Program-made: the position numbers and the translations under genes
Notes under the pieces: generated by a model
Told to the model about the DNA's origin: nothing
Seen by the model: the letters and a program-made list of their open reading frames with translations, nothing else
Databases searched by the model: none
Shown: positions 31,625 through 43,042 of the stretch, piece after piece
How positions within the stretch are numbered: position 1 is the stretch's first letter
How the letters are laid out: each line of letters opens with the position of its first letter
Assembly: GCF_910592395.1 (NCBI RefSeq)
Contig: NC_088322.1
Span: forward strand, 2,544,001 to 2,608,000
DNA from: Lineus longissimus
Taxonomy: Eukaryota > Nemertea > Pilidiophora > Heteronemertea > Lineidae
Direction of reading: 5' to 3'
Length of the DNA stretch: 64,000 nucleotides

Positions 31625-34600
31625 CTCTGCTTATGACAAATTGGGGTGGAATCAGTGCATGGTGTTATGAGATTACTCAATAATGGTCAATTAACTTGTT
31701 TTCAATCTAGATGTCTATTACTACTAAATTGAATTGATTGGCGCAATTGGCGCTATTGACAGTGATCTCGTTGAAGCTTTAAACCGCTGGCTTGCTGGCG
31801 AGCGATGGTTGTATACATTATGCGCTAACCAATGAGAGTGAAGTGGGGTAGTTCATGAATATTTATTACACCGAGATTGACCAATTGTAGTACAGTGCCG
31901 CGATTACGGTAAGCGATAAGGCGATGACCTAAGACTCTCCAGCACAATTTATGTGATCACTATTGTATTTATTTTGTAAGCTGAATAACCCTTTTTCTGA
32001 AGAGTATGCAGGTCGACGCAGGTTACGCGGTATACGTCCGTCCTTAGGTCATGTCGTGGAGGATACCTATTATGACACAAACCCCAAAGATTGGATGATG
32101 TATTAAGAGTGCGTTCGATTACTTGTCTAGGACATGTCCAAGTGTGGTAGTTTGCCGGAAGTCAGTAGTCGGACCTGGTCCATCATCGTTCGAAAAGTGG
32201 TGTTGGACATGTCTAGGGCATGCCCTTCTAACCCTCCTTGCTGATGGGGTTACTTGTGCAAGTGTCCCACAATGCATTGCAGCAACATGGCGCCGATGGC
32301 GAAGAAGCTGAAGGCTACGGGCGATAAATTCATCTTCTGAATCGATTTATATGATAGGCCAACTGCCCATGTGTCCGTAACCTCAGCTAGGGAGGTTCTT
32401 TGGATATCAGAACGTTAGTATTTCGCACAGCAATCGTGCACAGCTCTTGCAATTGCATGCAGTGTGTGATTCACTGACTGGTTCGGTGGTGGTGGTCATC
32501 AGCATGATCAGTGCGTGTATGGCTATACTGCATGTCATGTACATGTAAGCATGCATAGGCCTAGCTACATAGGTATGCAATGTGCACTAACCTGCTAGCT
32601 TTGCTAGTAGGGTAAGCGTGCCGGGTTTTGATCAAAGACTAATGGGGCCCTAGGCTCAGTTAGAAGTAGTAGTAGCTAAGGCCTAATGCTAGTAGAAGTA
32701 GGCTAGGGCTAGGCGGCTTGGCTAGCCCTTGGGAGAATGGGAGCCTATGCAGCAGGCATTCCGTAGGACGTCATCATCCAGAATGGCCGCCGTTCTTTCC
32801 TCCAGCATGGCCACCAACAGAACATGTGGCGCACGTCACAAACCATGACGCACTGGCGTACAAAGCCTGAGGACAGCATTGCTGGTGTAAAAAGACGTTA
32901 TTGAGTCCGCTGCGATGGTGGTTTGCGGCAGTTTGTTCCAGGATGGTATTGTCCTTTGGATGCAATAGTTCTTGAATGTGTTGGTGTTTGCGCCCCACTC
33001 TGGGCCTCAAGGCCAAGCAAGGGGGCCACATGCGCGTTCCCGGTATTTCCGAAAAAGGGTGTTAATTTTCACCTGCGTTTCAGGAAAAAAATCCCCGAAA
33101 AATCTATAAAAAGGGGTGTTATTACTGGTATTTTTCCATCAAAAACTCAAAACGGGTATATTTTCTCCTGTTTTCCTTCTTTGGGTTTCTTTCCCCCGCA
33201 AATAGTTTTAAAAAGGCCCCTGTTTTAGTCTGGGTTTTAGTAGGCCTATATAACGTGCAAAGATTCTTCCTGTCGCTTCCTGACTGCACTACTCTGGTTC
33301 CTGCGCTTTCTGCACTGTGTTTCTGAAGCGAGGGAATCGTCTGGATGTTGGCGATGTCGTCATTTCCCACTACATCCTCCCTGGTTTGCTGCCACACCTT
33401 ACTTCTGTTAGGTTTTTCAATCTTCGTGTTGATGAGAGGCTCCATTTTCTTCTAATGGTCAATTTTCATTGGACCTTACTTCAAACAGGCTTGTTGTAGA
33501 AAAAACAGCCACTTTTCTCAGTAATATTATCGCCTTTTCTGGTAACTAGTGCCAGATCAATTGAACCCCTCATCAATCACTACCTTTGTACAAACTATAA
33601 CTATTTGTGTTACTTTACCTTTACTTGCATCCCTTTCTTTCCATTCAAAGTACCTTATCTTGATTCAACTTGTTCTTTGTATACCATTGTAACCAGGGCT
33701 ATTAATGCTTTCAGCCTAAGCCCTGGCAATTGTCTCAATATGTAATTTTGTTTATTTGGATTTAATAAATAATAATAATAATCCTCCCTTCGATAACGGT
33801 GGCAATATCCTGTCCTTCCTTCAAATAGGGGGTCATTTTCCTAAGAAGAGCCCGCGAATAGGGGGTGCAAAGAAATGCTGTTTCCTTCAATTTTGTTATT
33901 TGGGAACCCCTAATATGTGGGGCGGGGGGGGGGGGGGGGGGGGGGGCAGGAGTACATGTGTACCATCTGAAGAAGAAGAAGTGGCTGTGTGCACCCATGC
34001 CCATGGCCATCCCATCCTCCCACTAGCTAGTCCCAGTCCGGCCACACCCGGCCCATCGACATCGGCTCCTCATTATGGACAAATTCGGCATTAATGGTGG
34101 CGAGATGGCGTTTTTCTAGCCCAACAATGGGCCCTAATTCCATTTTGCAGTCACTATATTGTCCAGATTGACCATCATTGTCATGACGCCAAACAATGGC
34201 CAATTAGGCTTACTGGTACAGGAAATGAACATCTCGCCATTGTTACTTAATTTGTCCATGCCTTGGCAAGCATGATGAGCATGCCCATGCACATGAGTGC
34301 ATGAAATATTTTTATTAGGGCTTTGTTGTGCATCAGGCCCCTGGCCCTCATTGCCAGCTTCAGCCCAGCCCAGCTCATCTCAGCTGTGCTGCCAGTGTTG
34401 GGCCTCATCATCATGCTCATGTCCTGACATACCTAGTGTGGCCTGACCGGTACTGTAAAGCCTGAAGCCAAAGGTGCACACTCATTGAATGGGTCAAAGG
34501 AAACTGTCAAAACTTCCCTGACCCATTTATTCAAATCTTATTACCAACATGTATTTGTGTCAGACTTGGTGCCTTGATTTATCTGAAGATACCAAACAGG

Positions 34601-34763
34601 AGGGAGATAAGATACTCCTGGTGAGATGATGCATTGGCAATTTTCTTCAACTCAACTGCCATCACTGCATGCAGCCTGCCCATTTCAAATGATCATCCAC
34701 TCAGTTTCCTTCAGACCATGTTGACTGAACCTACTTATCATTGGTACAACACTTTTCTTGCAG
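31625..34763. other. Non-coding region with microsatellites
   Basis: No gene was supported over about 3.1 kb. It contains an AAT microsatellite (33765-33781) and a G-run of more than 20 bases (33919-33947). Several purine- or pyrimidine-rich patches occur around 33050-33220. Confidence 0.5.
33919..33947 (+). repeat. Poly-G tract
   Basis: A run of more than 20 G interrupted once near its start. Such tracts can form G-quadruplexes and are often length-variable or mis-assembled. Confidence 0.8.
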
Positions 34764-35327
34764 ATAAAGTTGATGTCATCGCTAGTATAAGAGAAAGTTA
34801 CCCAGACGGGACCTCTCTACCAACTGAGCCACTTCAAATTAAAATTCCACAAGGTGAGTTGAAGGGCCAATCAGTATAAAAACTTGACCAATCCTTATGA
34901 TATATTTCTTGCATCTTCAACTACAATTTCAGTCTTACTGTACGCTTGGCATTGCTAAAGGCTGGTTTTGTTTGCATTTCACATCTGCAAACCTATAGCC
35001 TACTGAGCCTTCTACAGCTTTACTTTCAGGTGTCATCAAAATGATTTATTCATTACATTTAATTTCTTTCAGAAAAGACAACAGCTACTGCAACATATCA
35101 AACGCCTCAGTCTGGAACCCAAAGTCAAATGGCACCTACACGTGCGCCAAGTCAAATGGCAAAGTCGGCCCCTACACGTGCTCCACGTCAAATGGCAAAG
35201 TCAGCCCCTACATGTGCAACAAGTCAAATGGCAAAGTCAGCCCCTACACGTGCTCCAAGTCAAATGGCAAAGTCAGTCCCTACATGTGCACCAAGTCAAG
35301 CGTCGAAGTCAACAGCAATGGCTACAT
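34764..35327 (+). CDS. Two predicted exons, the second carrying a 12-residue coding repeat
   Basis: Exon 34764-34853 lies between TTTTCTTGCAG and GGTGAGT. Exon 35073-35327 lies between TTTCTTTCAG and GTAAGT. Both junctions are phase 1 and the frame stays open across them. The second exon encodes about five copies of a 12-residue unit (APTRAPSQMAKS), a 36-bp minisatellite at DNA level. The next predicted exons (37453 onward) are also phase 1, so all may belong to the zinc-finger gene below as an N-terminal part. No transcript supports this. Confidence 0.4.
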
Positions 35328-37007
35328 GTAAGTCAACAGCTTTAACCAGAGCTGGCTACTGCCAGCGAACTCTCTGCCGAATTAATATCTGGGGGTACCT
35401 GCTATGTTGACAGGAAGTTTTTGGGGCATGGTTTTGAGGGAGGTATGTGCACTTATGTACATTTGGGTTAGGTGATGACCACAAAATGAGTCTAAGATGA
35501 AGATGTTTATCGAAAATGTCTATCGAAAATAGTTCGGCTGGCACTCAGTGCTGCAACGATTTAGCAGGTCACAAAAATCTAGTTTTCTGGGCGGGCGAAA
35601 GTACAATATCCGAACAAAACACAACATATAAAGGCTATTTTATTAAAAGCATAGTCTAGGCATAAAGAATATTTTGTACAGACTATTTTCATGCGAAATG
35701 TTCCGAGTATCGTGGACATTAGAGAGGTTGCGAACCGTCCCCACTCCCACTCCCACTCCGAGTTCAACTCGAGTCGTTCTCAGAACTCGTGACGTCGAAA
35801 AGTAGGTTGCGCGCACCAACGGGAACCGAGTTGGGAGACGTCATTCAGCCAGCCTGCGAGTCACACGGTCAAACTGGAAATCAAACAAATCAACGACGTA
35901 TGAGAAAAAAAGTAAATAAAGCAGACGAAATATTCTACAATTTTGATAATTTACAGCTAGTAAAAAGCCGTTTCCTCTGTAGCATGTGCGTATTTCTATT
36001 GTAAAACTACGAATTACTTCAGTCCTAAGATAACTAGATCCAAAAAGTACAGAGGGGAACAGAGTTTCAAACAAACCAACACGTAATGTACATGTGTACA
36101 AGTACACGCACAGTCAGTACACGGCCGTTCTACACAATTTTGAACACTTCAAAAACAACAAGTTTTCTACGTCTTTTACACAAAAAATCTTGTTACAACT
36201 TAGGTGACGTGCTAGAACAGTGTGTAAGGGATATTGCTTCTTCATTGTCACTTGATTTAGATGTCTAAAAGCTAAGATAATGCAAGTGGGAGAACACTTA
36301 CGAACTCGTAAAATCGTCCGAGTTCATGGGAGCAAGACGGGGAAATCCCTCGTGCAGTGATGACGTAATACGCCAAAACGGAATCACCTCGGAGTGGGAG
36401 TGGGAGTGGGGACGGTCCGCAACCTCTCTATTGACTAAATGGACCTACGAACTGGCGCTACACAAGATAACTGGGTTGTTTCACCCATGCTTTTTTGCCC
36501 TATTTTGGTAACATTCGTACACCATTGGTCGTTACATCAATTCATCTTCATTTTACCAACTTTACGGCATATTCCTTGGGCATATTCAACCAAACCTGCA
36601 TGGCTAAACAATAAATCTACTGAGGGCAAAACAACCACGCTGCAACGGCATTAGAGCGAAACTAAATCACTGAGGGCGAAACGACCACGCTACAACGGCA
36701 TGAGGCCGAAACGATCGTGAAGCATGTACATGTGCGAAACTAAAAATAGCACTTTTTAATTACTACGCGGTACGAAGATTTATATTCAGATTTTTATTTT
36801 TCGAAAGTCCGTAAATTCTGGGTAACACAGATGGACGCCGATTCAGAGTTATCAATATTCAGCATGCAATACAGTTAATAAATACGCCAGTGGAACTTGT
36901 GAAGTGAACACTCTGGGGAACTACATGATGGAGGTGCGCTGTTCGGTCCGGCACAATGTTTACGACTTCACAGACTAACAGACGTCATTCCATACCACCA
37001 TATAAAA
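35328..37007. other. Intron or intergenic DNA containing a TIR element
   Basis: No gene seen. It contains the element at 35721-36429 and an imperfect two-copy repeat of about 51 bp (about 36612-36715, units with CTGAGGGC...AAAC). Confidence 0.45.
35721..36429. mobile_element. MITE-like element with 42-bp terminal inverted repeats
   Basis: The left end (35721-35762) and right end (36388-36429) are inverted copies starting AGAGAGGTTGCG and containing tandem CCCACTC, with one mismatch seen. ATT flanks both sides (35718-35720 and 36430-36432). A 2-bp TA duplication with ends two bases shorter is also possible. The 709-bp body has no ORF of note, so it is non-autonomous; the superfamily is undecided. 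Confidence 0.75.
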
Positions 37008-38626
37008 ATGGCTACAGTTGAGAATGGTTAGTGCTTGGGCATATGATTTGAATAAGATTCATTTAGTTTTACCTTAATTTCACAATAATGAATCATTTTG
37101 AAAATACATGTAGTACATGCATGAACTCATCCCCTTCCTTCTGACAGAAACATCTGGCTTTTAGTTATCAATTTTATTTTTCACTCAGGATTGTTGCACC
37201 GTACAAATTTCACTCCTCCTGTAGCCTCATCATTTTTGGTTATCTCAGGCCTGTCAACTATGATTTACACTAGAGAAGTTTTGTAATGAAAGGGAAGTGG
37301 TTCCTTTTAATGCATTTTACACAATTGTATCTAATTGGCCTTGTGGTCAGAACATAGCAGGGTATACATAAAAATCCACTAAAAGAGACTGTTTTGGCTT
37401 CTTTCCACATGTTGGGCATTCAAAATTTCAAAAGTTCAATTTCCTTTTGCAGCAATGGTCAGTCAGGCCGGACCACTTAGTACAAGTTCAACTATTACTC
37501 AAGCTATCGATGGTGAGTCCTAAGTGCAGATACATGTGTGGGTATAGTACTAATTTTAGCAATCAGTATATTTCAATGAAGTATTTTTTGATAATTGAGA
37601 ACAATGCTTGCATAAAAGCAGTCAGTCATCACAGTGCATGATGCTGGACTTCATGAAATGAACAAAAGTTCTGATTTACGTGTATGAAAATTATTACAAC
37701 ATATCAAAGCAGAAATAACAAATTGTTATAAATGTAAGTTACTTCGGAGCATACGCATAGGTCAGAATTATGTCCATTTTAACCTGATATGGTCGCATGT
37801 CAGGAACTGGCACCCCAAAAAAGGTGGATTTGTAGCATGTCCGAATTTTTTTATGGTTTAATTTTTATCTAATTCGAAAAGTACAGGCTCTAATTAGGCA
37901 CACAATACCTTATTTTCTTTATTTGAATGTTCTCTTTGATATGAGACCATCCCCACTAATTTTGGATGGTTAACAAAGGTTCTGGGGGTATTCAAAGAAA
38001 ATAAGTTGGGGGTGGATCCGGTGGCGAGGCGGTGGCGCCGGGTGGCGCCAGATCAGTATTTCTGCTTTGGCCTTAGTTGTTTTCATTTTACATCATTGTT
38101 TTATCATCAGTTAGCTGTAATCCCACTAGATGTCATCTTAGTAGGTCAAAAGAAGCCATAACTAGGTCAAGGTCACAAAAATTTCCATACACTTGACCTA
38201 GTTATAAAAACAATGGATGACTGGCTTCTTTTCTAAATTCTCTTGTTTTTCCAATTTACTTGATTTTTCCTGATGCAAGGTAAGAACAGAAGTTATTACA
38301 TCTACTTTTTAATCAACACATGGCATGGTTTGTTTTATGTCTCCTAGTATCTCAAAGTGCAGATAGGTCTGATAGAATTGTTTACAATAATGAGGCCGAG
38401 TCTGCTGTGTGTGTCAGAAGCACAAGATTGTTACACACAGTAAGCAGTTTCATGACCTGTTGGTTCTATCTCAAGAGTTTCAGTATCAGCAGAACTTTAA
38501 TCCCTGCCCTGCTGACTTTAATTTTTAGCTAAGAGGTAGGGTAACCTTCAGAAATAATAATATCTTCTGATTTAGCCTACTTATACTAGATCTTTTTTGG
38601 TTTCAGGTTGAGATTGAGTTGCAGCT

Positions 38627-40111
38627 ATGCAGCAAAATAATGAGAAGCCGGTTCCAACCTTTCCTTGTCCCAGCTGTGGGAAGGTCTTCATGATGAAGAA
38701 ATCGATGAATCGCCATCTACGAAATCATGGGGAAAGACTGTTTAAATGTGGTATTTGTCACAAAGAGTTCACACGCTTGGACCTTCTACAGAAACATGAA
38801 GTTACCCACAGCAAACCTGAAAAAGCTGAAAGTAGGTTCTATGGGTCTGCTGAAAAACTGTGTCATGTCTGTGGTGAAAATTTCCAACGCCTTGACATGT
38901 TGAAAAGACATTTGCTAACACACTCAACTAACATAGTGTACAGTTGTCAAGTGTGCAAAAAGGACTTCAACAGGAAGGACAATCTATTGAGGCATGAAGG
39001 AACTCATGACATGCTACCAGTTCCGACTTCTCGAGGAACCTCAGTTCACAGATGTGTACGTTGCAATGCCGAATTCACCCGGAAGGATGCTCTTAGACGC
39101 CACGAGAAGAAGCATGCGAGTGAACCCCAGTTTCCCTGTACCAAGTGTAGTAAAGTCTTTGCACGGAAAGATTCACTGTTTGACCATCTGAAGGTCTGTC
39201 GACCCCTTGCTAACGACAGTATGACAAAACCAACTGTTGTAACGAGGCAGTGCAAGTCACAATTTCATGTGTGTGAAGTGTGTGATGCGAGATTCACCTA
39301 TAAAAGAAACTTAACACGTCATCAGATGGTTCATGATCAAAGGAAATTCCGTTGTGAGGCATGTGGCAAATCATGGACAAGGAAGTCAAAACTAGAAAAG
39401 CATTGTTGTAGTAACAAGGAGCCAAACTTAACTCCAGAGACAAAAACTACTGCGTGTGATAGAATGAAAAAGAGCAGAATAAAAATGATGTTTGATTGGG
39501 CATTACCTACAAGTTCCACTGAAAAGGCCATTGTCATTGAACACATGATTGCTTCACCGTCAAAGCAAACAAGGACTATTCTTGAGAATAAGGGACTTAT
39601 GCAGACAGCACAAAGTCAGGATGAGACGTTGCTTTGCAAAGCAGTGATAGCAGATGCTAAGACAGCGATGTCGGCGATAAAATCAAAGCGTAGCACTGGA
39701 GCAACCAGGATAAGACAGAAAGTATCGGCTATATTGATTGGAGAAAACGTGAAATCTATCAAGAAGAAGTCAAAGGCAGCTAAAGGACTCTTTGTAAGGA
39801 ACATCAAGGGGCGAGAAATGACGAGACAGAAGATCATTGAAGGGGATGATGCAGCCTTCACAGATGTGAACCGTAAAACACGATGTTTAAAAATCCCTGC
39901 TGAATGGTCGAAGGTAATGACAGAATTCTGGATTGAGGATGGGAGTAGGCCAACAACAGACTCGACGAGATCCACTGTGCGAAAACGTGTTGCTACCAAG
40001 AAGTATCTGGAACACACACGACATATTTGTACGAAATCGTATCGCGAGGTGTATGAAGCTTTCAGGTCCAAACACAGAGAAATTACCATCTGTGAATCTT
40101 CATTTCGATGA
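38627..40111 (+). CDS. C2H2 zinc-finger part of the gene (494 codons)
   Basis: Fingers follow the C-x2-C-x12-H-x3-H spacing with FxCxxC starts (FPCPSCGKVF, FKCGICHKEF, LCHVCGENF, YSCQVCKKDF, HRCVRCNAEF, FPCTKCSKVF, FHVCEVCDARF, FRCEACGKSW). They would bind DNA. Finger six ends in Cys instead of the second His, and finger eight has lost its His pair. Linkers are not the TGEKP type, so these are not classic KRAB-ZNF arrays. The remaining ~200 residues are basic and helical. The frame ends at TGA 40109-40111 but is open again beyond. Confidence 0.85.
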   Translation: MQQNNEKPVPTFPCPSCGKVFMMKKSMNRHLRNHGERLFKCGICHKEFTRLDLLQKHEVTHSKPEKAESRFYGSAEKLCHVCGENFQRLDMLKRHLLTHSTNIVYSCQVCKKDFNRKDNLLRHEGTHDMLPVPTSRGTSVHRCVRCNAEFTRKDALRRHEKKHASEPQFPCTKCSKVFARKDSLFDHLKVCRPLANDSMTKPTVVTRQCKSQFHVCEVCDARFTYKRNLTRHQMVHDQRKFRCEACGKSWTRKSKLEKHCCSNKEPNLTPETKTTACDRMKKSRIKMMFDWALPTSSTEKAIVIEHMIASPSKQTRTILENKGLMQTAQSQDETLLCKAVIADAKTAMSAIKSKRSTGATRIRQKVSAILIGENVKSIKKKSKAAKGLFVRNIKGREMTRQKIIEGDDAAFTDVNRKTRCLKIPAEWSKVMTEFWIEDGSRPTTDSTRSTVRKRVATKKYLEHTRHICTKSYREVYEAFRSKHREITICESSFR

Positions 40112-40261
40112 TGCAAGCCATTCTTTGTGAAACCTGCAACACAGAGAGATCTTGAGCTATGCTGTTGTCAGTGTTGTGTTACAGTGAGGAAGGCATTTAG
40201 AGGACTAATGAATTACTGACAGAAAAACAAGATTGAACCTGTCTTCACTGACGTTTATCAG

Positions 40262-41887
40262 ATGGTGAAGTCCACTCTCTGTCCTAAACCAGAAGGCCAA
40301 ACCTACCACGACTTGAAATGCCTCAAGCAACAGTGTGAGGAATGTGGACTTAAACTCCTGAACTTTACTGATGCTGAGAAAAATGATGATTCCCTTGTCA
40401 CGTGGTTTAGATACGAAAAAGTGGATTTCACCACAGAAAAAGGTGTAACCGTCCGAAATCTAGACATCGTAAAAAAGCAAACACCACCAAGAGACTTGAT
40501 ACAGCATCTCCTGAAATCACTCGAAAACTTTCCATATCATCTTTTCACTGCCAGATGGCAGCGGAAAGCTTGGCTATATCTTATTGAGAACCTTCCAGCT
40601 GATCATTGTGCTATAGAAATGGACTTCTCGGAAAATTTCACTACGGTATACCAGGAGGAAATCCAGTCCCTACACTGGAGCAAAACTCAAGTTTCAATTC
40701 ATTCGATGGTGGTCACTCGCCCAACTGTTGCAGGTGATTCCATGGACAATTCTAGTCATGTGAAGGAACACTGGCTAGTTATTTCAGATGAACTAACTCA
40801 TGACTTCAACTTTGTTCACCATTATCTTGAACGAATTCTTGTTCCAGAACTCCAGAAGTTAGAATGTGTAGTTTCTGTCTTGCACCAACGTACGGACGGT
40901 TGTGCAGCTCAATACAAGTCCCTTCATTGCTTTGGGGATGTGTCTCGGAGTGAAATTGACCTGAAAATACCAGTAATTCGTAGTTACTCTGGGAGTGGGC
41001 ATGGGAAAGGGGAGGTCGACTCAGCAGCTGGATACTTGAAAACTGCAGCCAGAAAGGCTGTGGTCAGAGATTCTAATCTAAGCATACATAATGCCAAAGA
41101 CCTGTACGAGTTTGCCACTATTCATTTGAAAAGTCAACCGATCGGAAAGGATGTCTCTCTTCATGCGAGGCGCTTCTTCCACTTCAGTCGCTCAGATATC
41201 AACACTGCCCGAAACCGTGCCACATTCAAAACGATAAAAGGAACCCAGAAGCTCCATTCAGTTGCTTCTGTGAATGCCGAGGGGCAGCTGAAAACAAGAA
41301 TGCTGTCTTGTTACTGTGTGATGTGCATCGAGGGAAAATATGACGAATGCGACAACAAATCTTATGTTGACCAATTCAGACTTGTCAATTTCTTGGAGAA
41401 ACCCGATGAGACCGTTGACAGTGGCAGTGGTCATGCTGACTCTGAATACGAGGATGACCAGGAGGAGAACCAGTTGGATTCAAATGCAGATGATGTTCAA
41501 TCTGGCCCACCCCAAAACCCATTGTTTGAAATGATTAGTAAAGAAAGTGTTGTTGCCGTCAGGCCACACAGTCAATCGCTGGAAGACTATTTTCTTTTTA
41601 ACATTACATCCGATGGGATGGTTTGCCTTCCAGAGACAGTTGAATGTTGCGGACACAGCTACAGTCAGGGCACTCACATTGTTGAAGGGTACTACTATGA
41701 ACATATCAAATCTAACAGAAAGGGCACAATCTATAAAAAATCAGCTAACTCAGCTAAGATCATCATTCCTGTTGAATGTGTCTTGTATGTCGGGATTGAC
41801 TTGGTGCAAGCTGGCGAACAATACATCCTTCAGAAGATATTATGTGCTTCATTTAGTTATGTTAACCTTGCTCCAAGTCCCTCTTAG
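40262..41887 (+). CDS. Transposase-like C-terminal region (541 codons)
   Basis: Same reading frame as the fingers upstream. It starts with a Cys pair (CEECG), followed by a core with MDFSENF (about residue 120), QRTDGCAAQYKS (about 218) and SGSGHGKGEVDSAAGYLK (about 246). The spaced acidic residues suggest a DDE/RNase H-like catalytic centre, although the third acid is not certain. A later CYCVMCIEGKYDEC cluster may bind zinc. The C-terminal ~120 residues include an acidic linker and a small domain with PVECVLYVG. No established family name is claimed. Confidence 0.55.
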   Translation: MVKSTLCPKPEGQTYHDLKCLKQQCEECGLKLLNFTDAEKNDDSLVTWFRYEKVDFTTEKGVTVRNLDIVKKQTPPRDLIQHLLKSLENFPYHLFTARWQRKAWLYLIENLPADHCAIEMDFSENFTTVYQEEIQSLHWSKTQVSIHSMVVTRPTVAGDSMDNSSHVKEHWLVISDELTHDFNFVHHYLERILVPELQKLECVVSVLHQRTDGCAAQYKSLHCFGDVSRSEIDLKIPVIRSYSGSGHGKGEVDSAAGYLKTAARKAVVRDSNLSIHNAKDLYEFATIHLKSQPIGKDVSLHARRFFHFSRSDINTARNRATFKTIKGTQKLHSVASVNAEGQLKTRMLSCYCVMCIEGKYDECDNKSYVDQFRLVNFLEKPDETVDSGSGHADSEYEDDQEENQLDSNADDVQSGPPQNPLFEMISKESVVAVRPHSQSLEDYFLFNITSDGMVCLPETVECCGHSYSQGTHIVEGYYYEHIKSNRKGTIYKKSANSAKIIIPVECVLYVGIDLVQAGEQYILQKILCASFSYVNLAPSPS

Positions 41888-43042
41888 TCATGTTTACAGC
41901 ATAGACAAGCATTACTGATTCTAACCTATGCATAGAACCTGTGTTTTTTTAGTCATCATTCATTTTCATTGTAGGATACATTTTTTGACATGTTTGACGC
42001 TGAATTTAGATGGACGTTTTTGAGCTAGCACTGCTCATTGATTTCTAAGTGTTATTTGACAATTTCTAACTCAGTCTGGTAGAGGGGATTCTTCTGAACA
42101 TTTTGCAGCAAACCAGGTGAAAAAATATTCAGAAATAAGGAAACTAGGTGTTATTTTCCAAATGAGGTGCATTTCGAGAAAACGCCCAAAACGTTGTTGT
42201 ATTCTAAGGCAAATTGTATTAAGTGTCATTGCATGAGTGGACCATGCAAAAACCAAAAGGAGGTGATAACCCACTGGATCACGGATCTGGCTTATATTTG
42301 CCCCAAAGTTTGGTCTTAGGGTAGGGTGTGGGCAGGTAAAGCCTTTCGGCAAAAAAACACAGTGGTCCGGTTTTAGGGGTCAAATTCTGTTTTGTTCATT
42401 TCCCCTTTAAAAAAGTGAGATTTTTTAACCAAAAATCTACCACATTTCTCAATTTTTTGCACCTGCCCCAGCTAATTTACCACATATTGTTTTCAGGGGT
42501 TTTGAAGTATAGGTCATTTGCCTGATTCTGAAAAAAAATGGGCTTCATATCATTTTGGGATTAAGGGTATCATGGCCTTTAAAGTTGCACTGTCCCTTAG
42601 GGCCCAAAAAATTAGTTGAACATATTTTGGGTTTTCTCAACTGCCACAGGGTTTGGGAAAATAATCTTTTATCATGAAGTGTTAATCTTTCAATTAGAAC
42701 AATCAAAACTTTGTGCGGTACTTTCCTTTCTTTTACTGAGGGTCATGAACACCCCTGGTTTTTAGTGGTTTTTCAGTTACACAGGAAATGGGCATAAACC
42801 CCTGTGATACGAGCAAGTGCCGTCATTCCCTCAGTTAAAGTCATCAAAAGACATATGTTTGCCACCAGATACCCCCTACCCACCCTCAACAACCCTTCTA
42901 CTTAGGGTAGGCCCTATACTCGTTTTTTATAGTTCAACCAGACCTGTACGGCAGCTCCGGAACTGGTCTTTACAAGTTTACTTGTAAATGCAAAAGAAAG
43001 AAGTGCATGCATGAATGAAGAGTTTTGACAGTTCTGTTAGAA
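41888..43042. other. Non-coding 3' region
   Basis: No gene supported. The region is T-rich with several poly-T/A runs and no repeat that I could define. Confidence 0.45.

Larger units (their letters stand above)
37008..41887 (+). pseudogene. Spliced C2H2 zinc-finger plus transposase-like gene, frame interrupted by two TGA codons
   Basis: Predicted exons are 37008-37026, 37453-37512 and 38625-41887, all phase 1 with GT-AG borders and an open frame across the joins. A TATAAAA box overlaps the region just before the first ATG. The last exon encodes eight C2H2-type fingers (38651-39415; numbers six and eight are degenerate), a basic linker, then, in the same frame, a region to 41887. TGA codons at 40109-40111 and 40217-40219 are the only interruptions. 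The C-terminal half has MDFSENF, TDGCAAQYKS and GSGHGKGEVDS, a pattern I associate with an uncharacterised DDE-transposase-like family of marine invertebrates. It is either a dead transposon gene or a recoded one. Confidence 0.6.

Noticed and set aside
35041-35345. Three parallel frames through the 36-bp repeat
   Set aside because: Only one frame agrees with the splice sites and exon phases; the others are by-products of a 36-bp unit divisible by three.
39616-40116. 166-codon minus-strand frame opposite the zinc-finger gene
   Set aside because: Shadow of the plus-strand coding frame.
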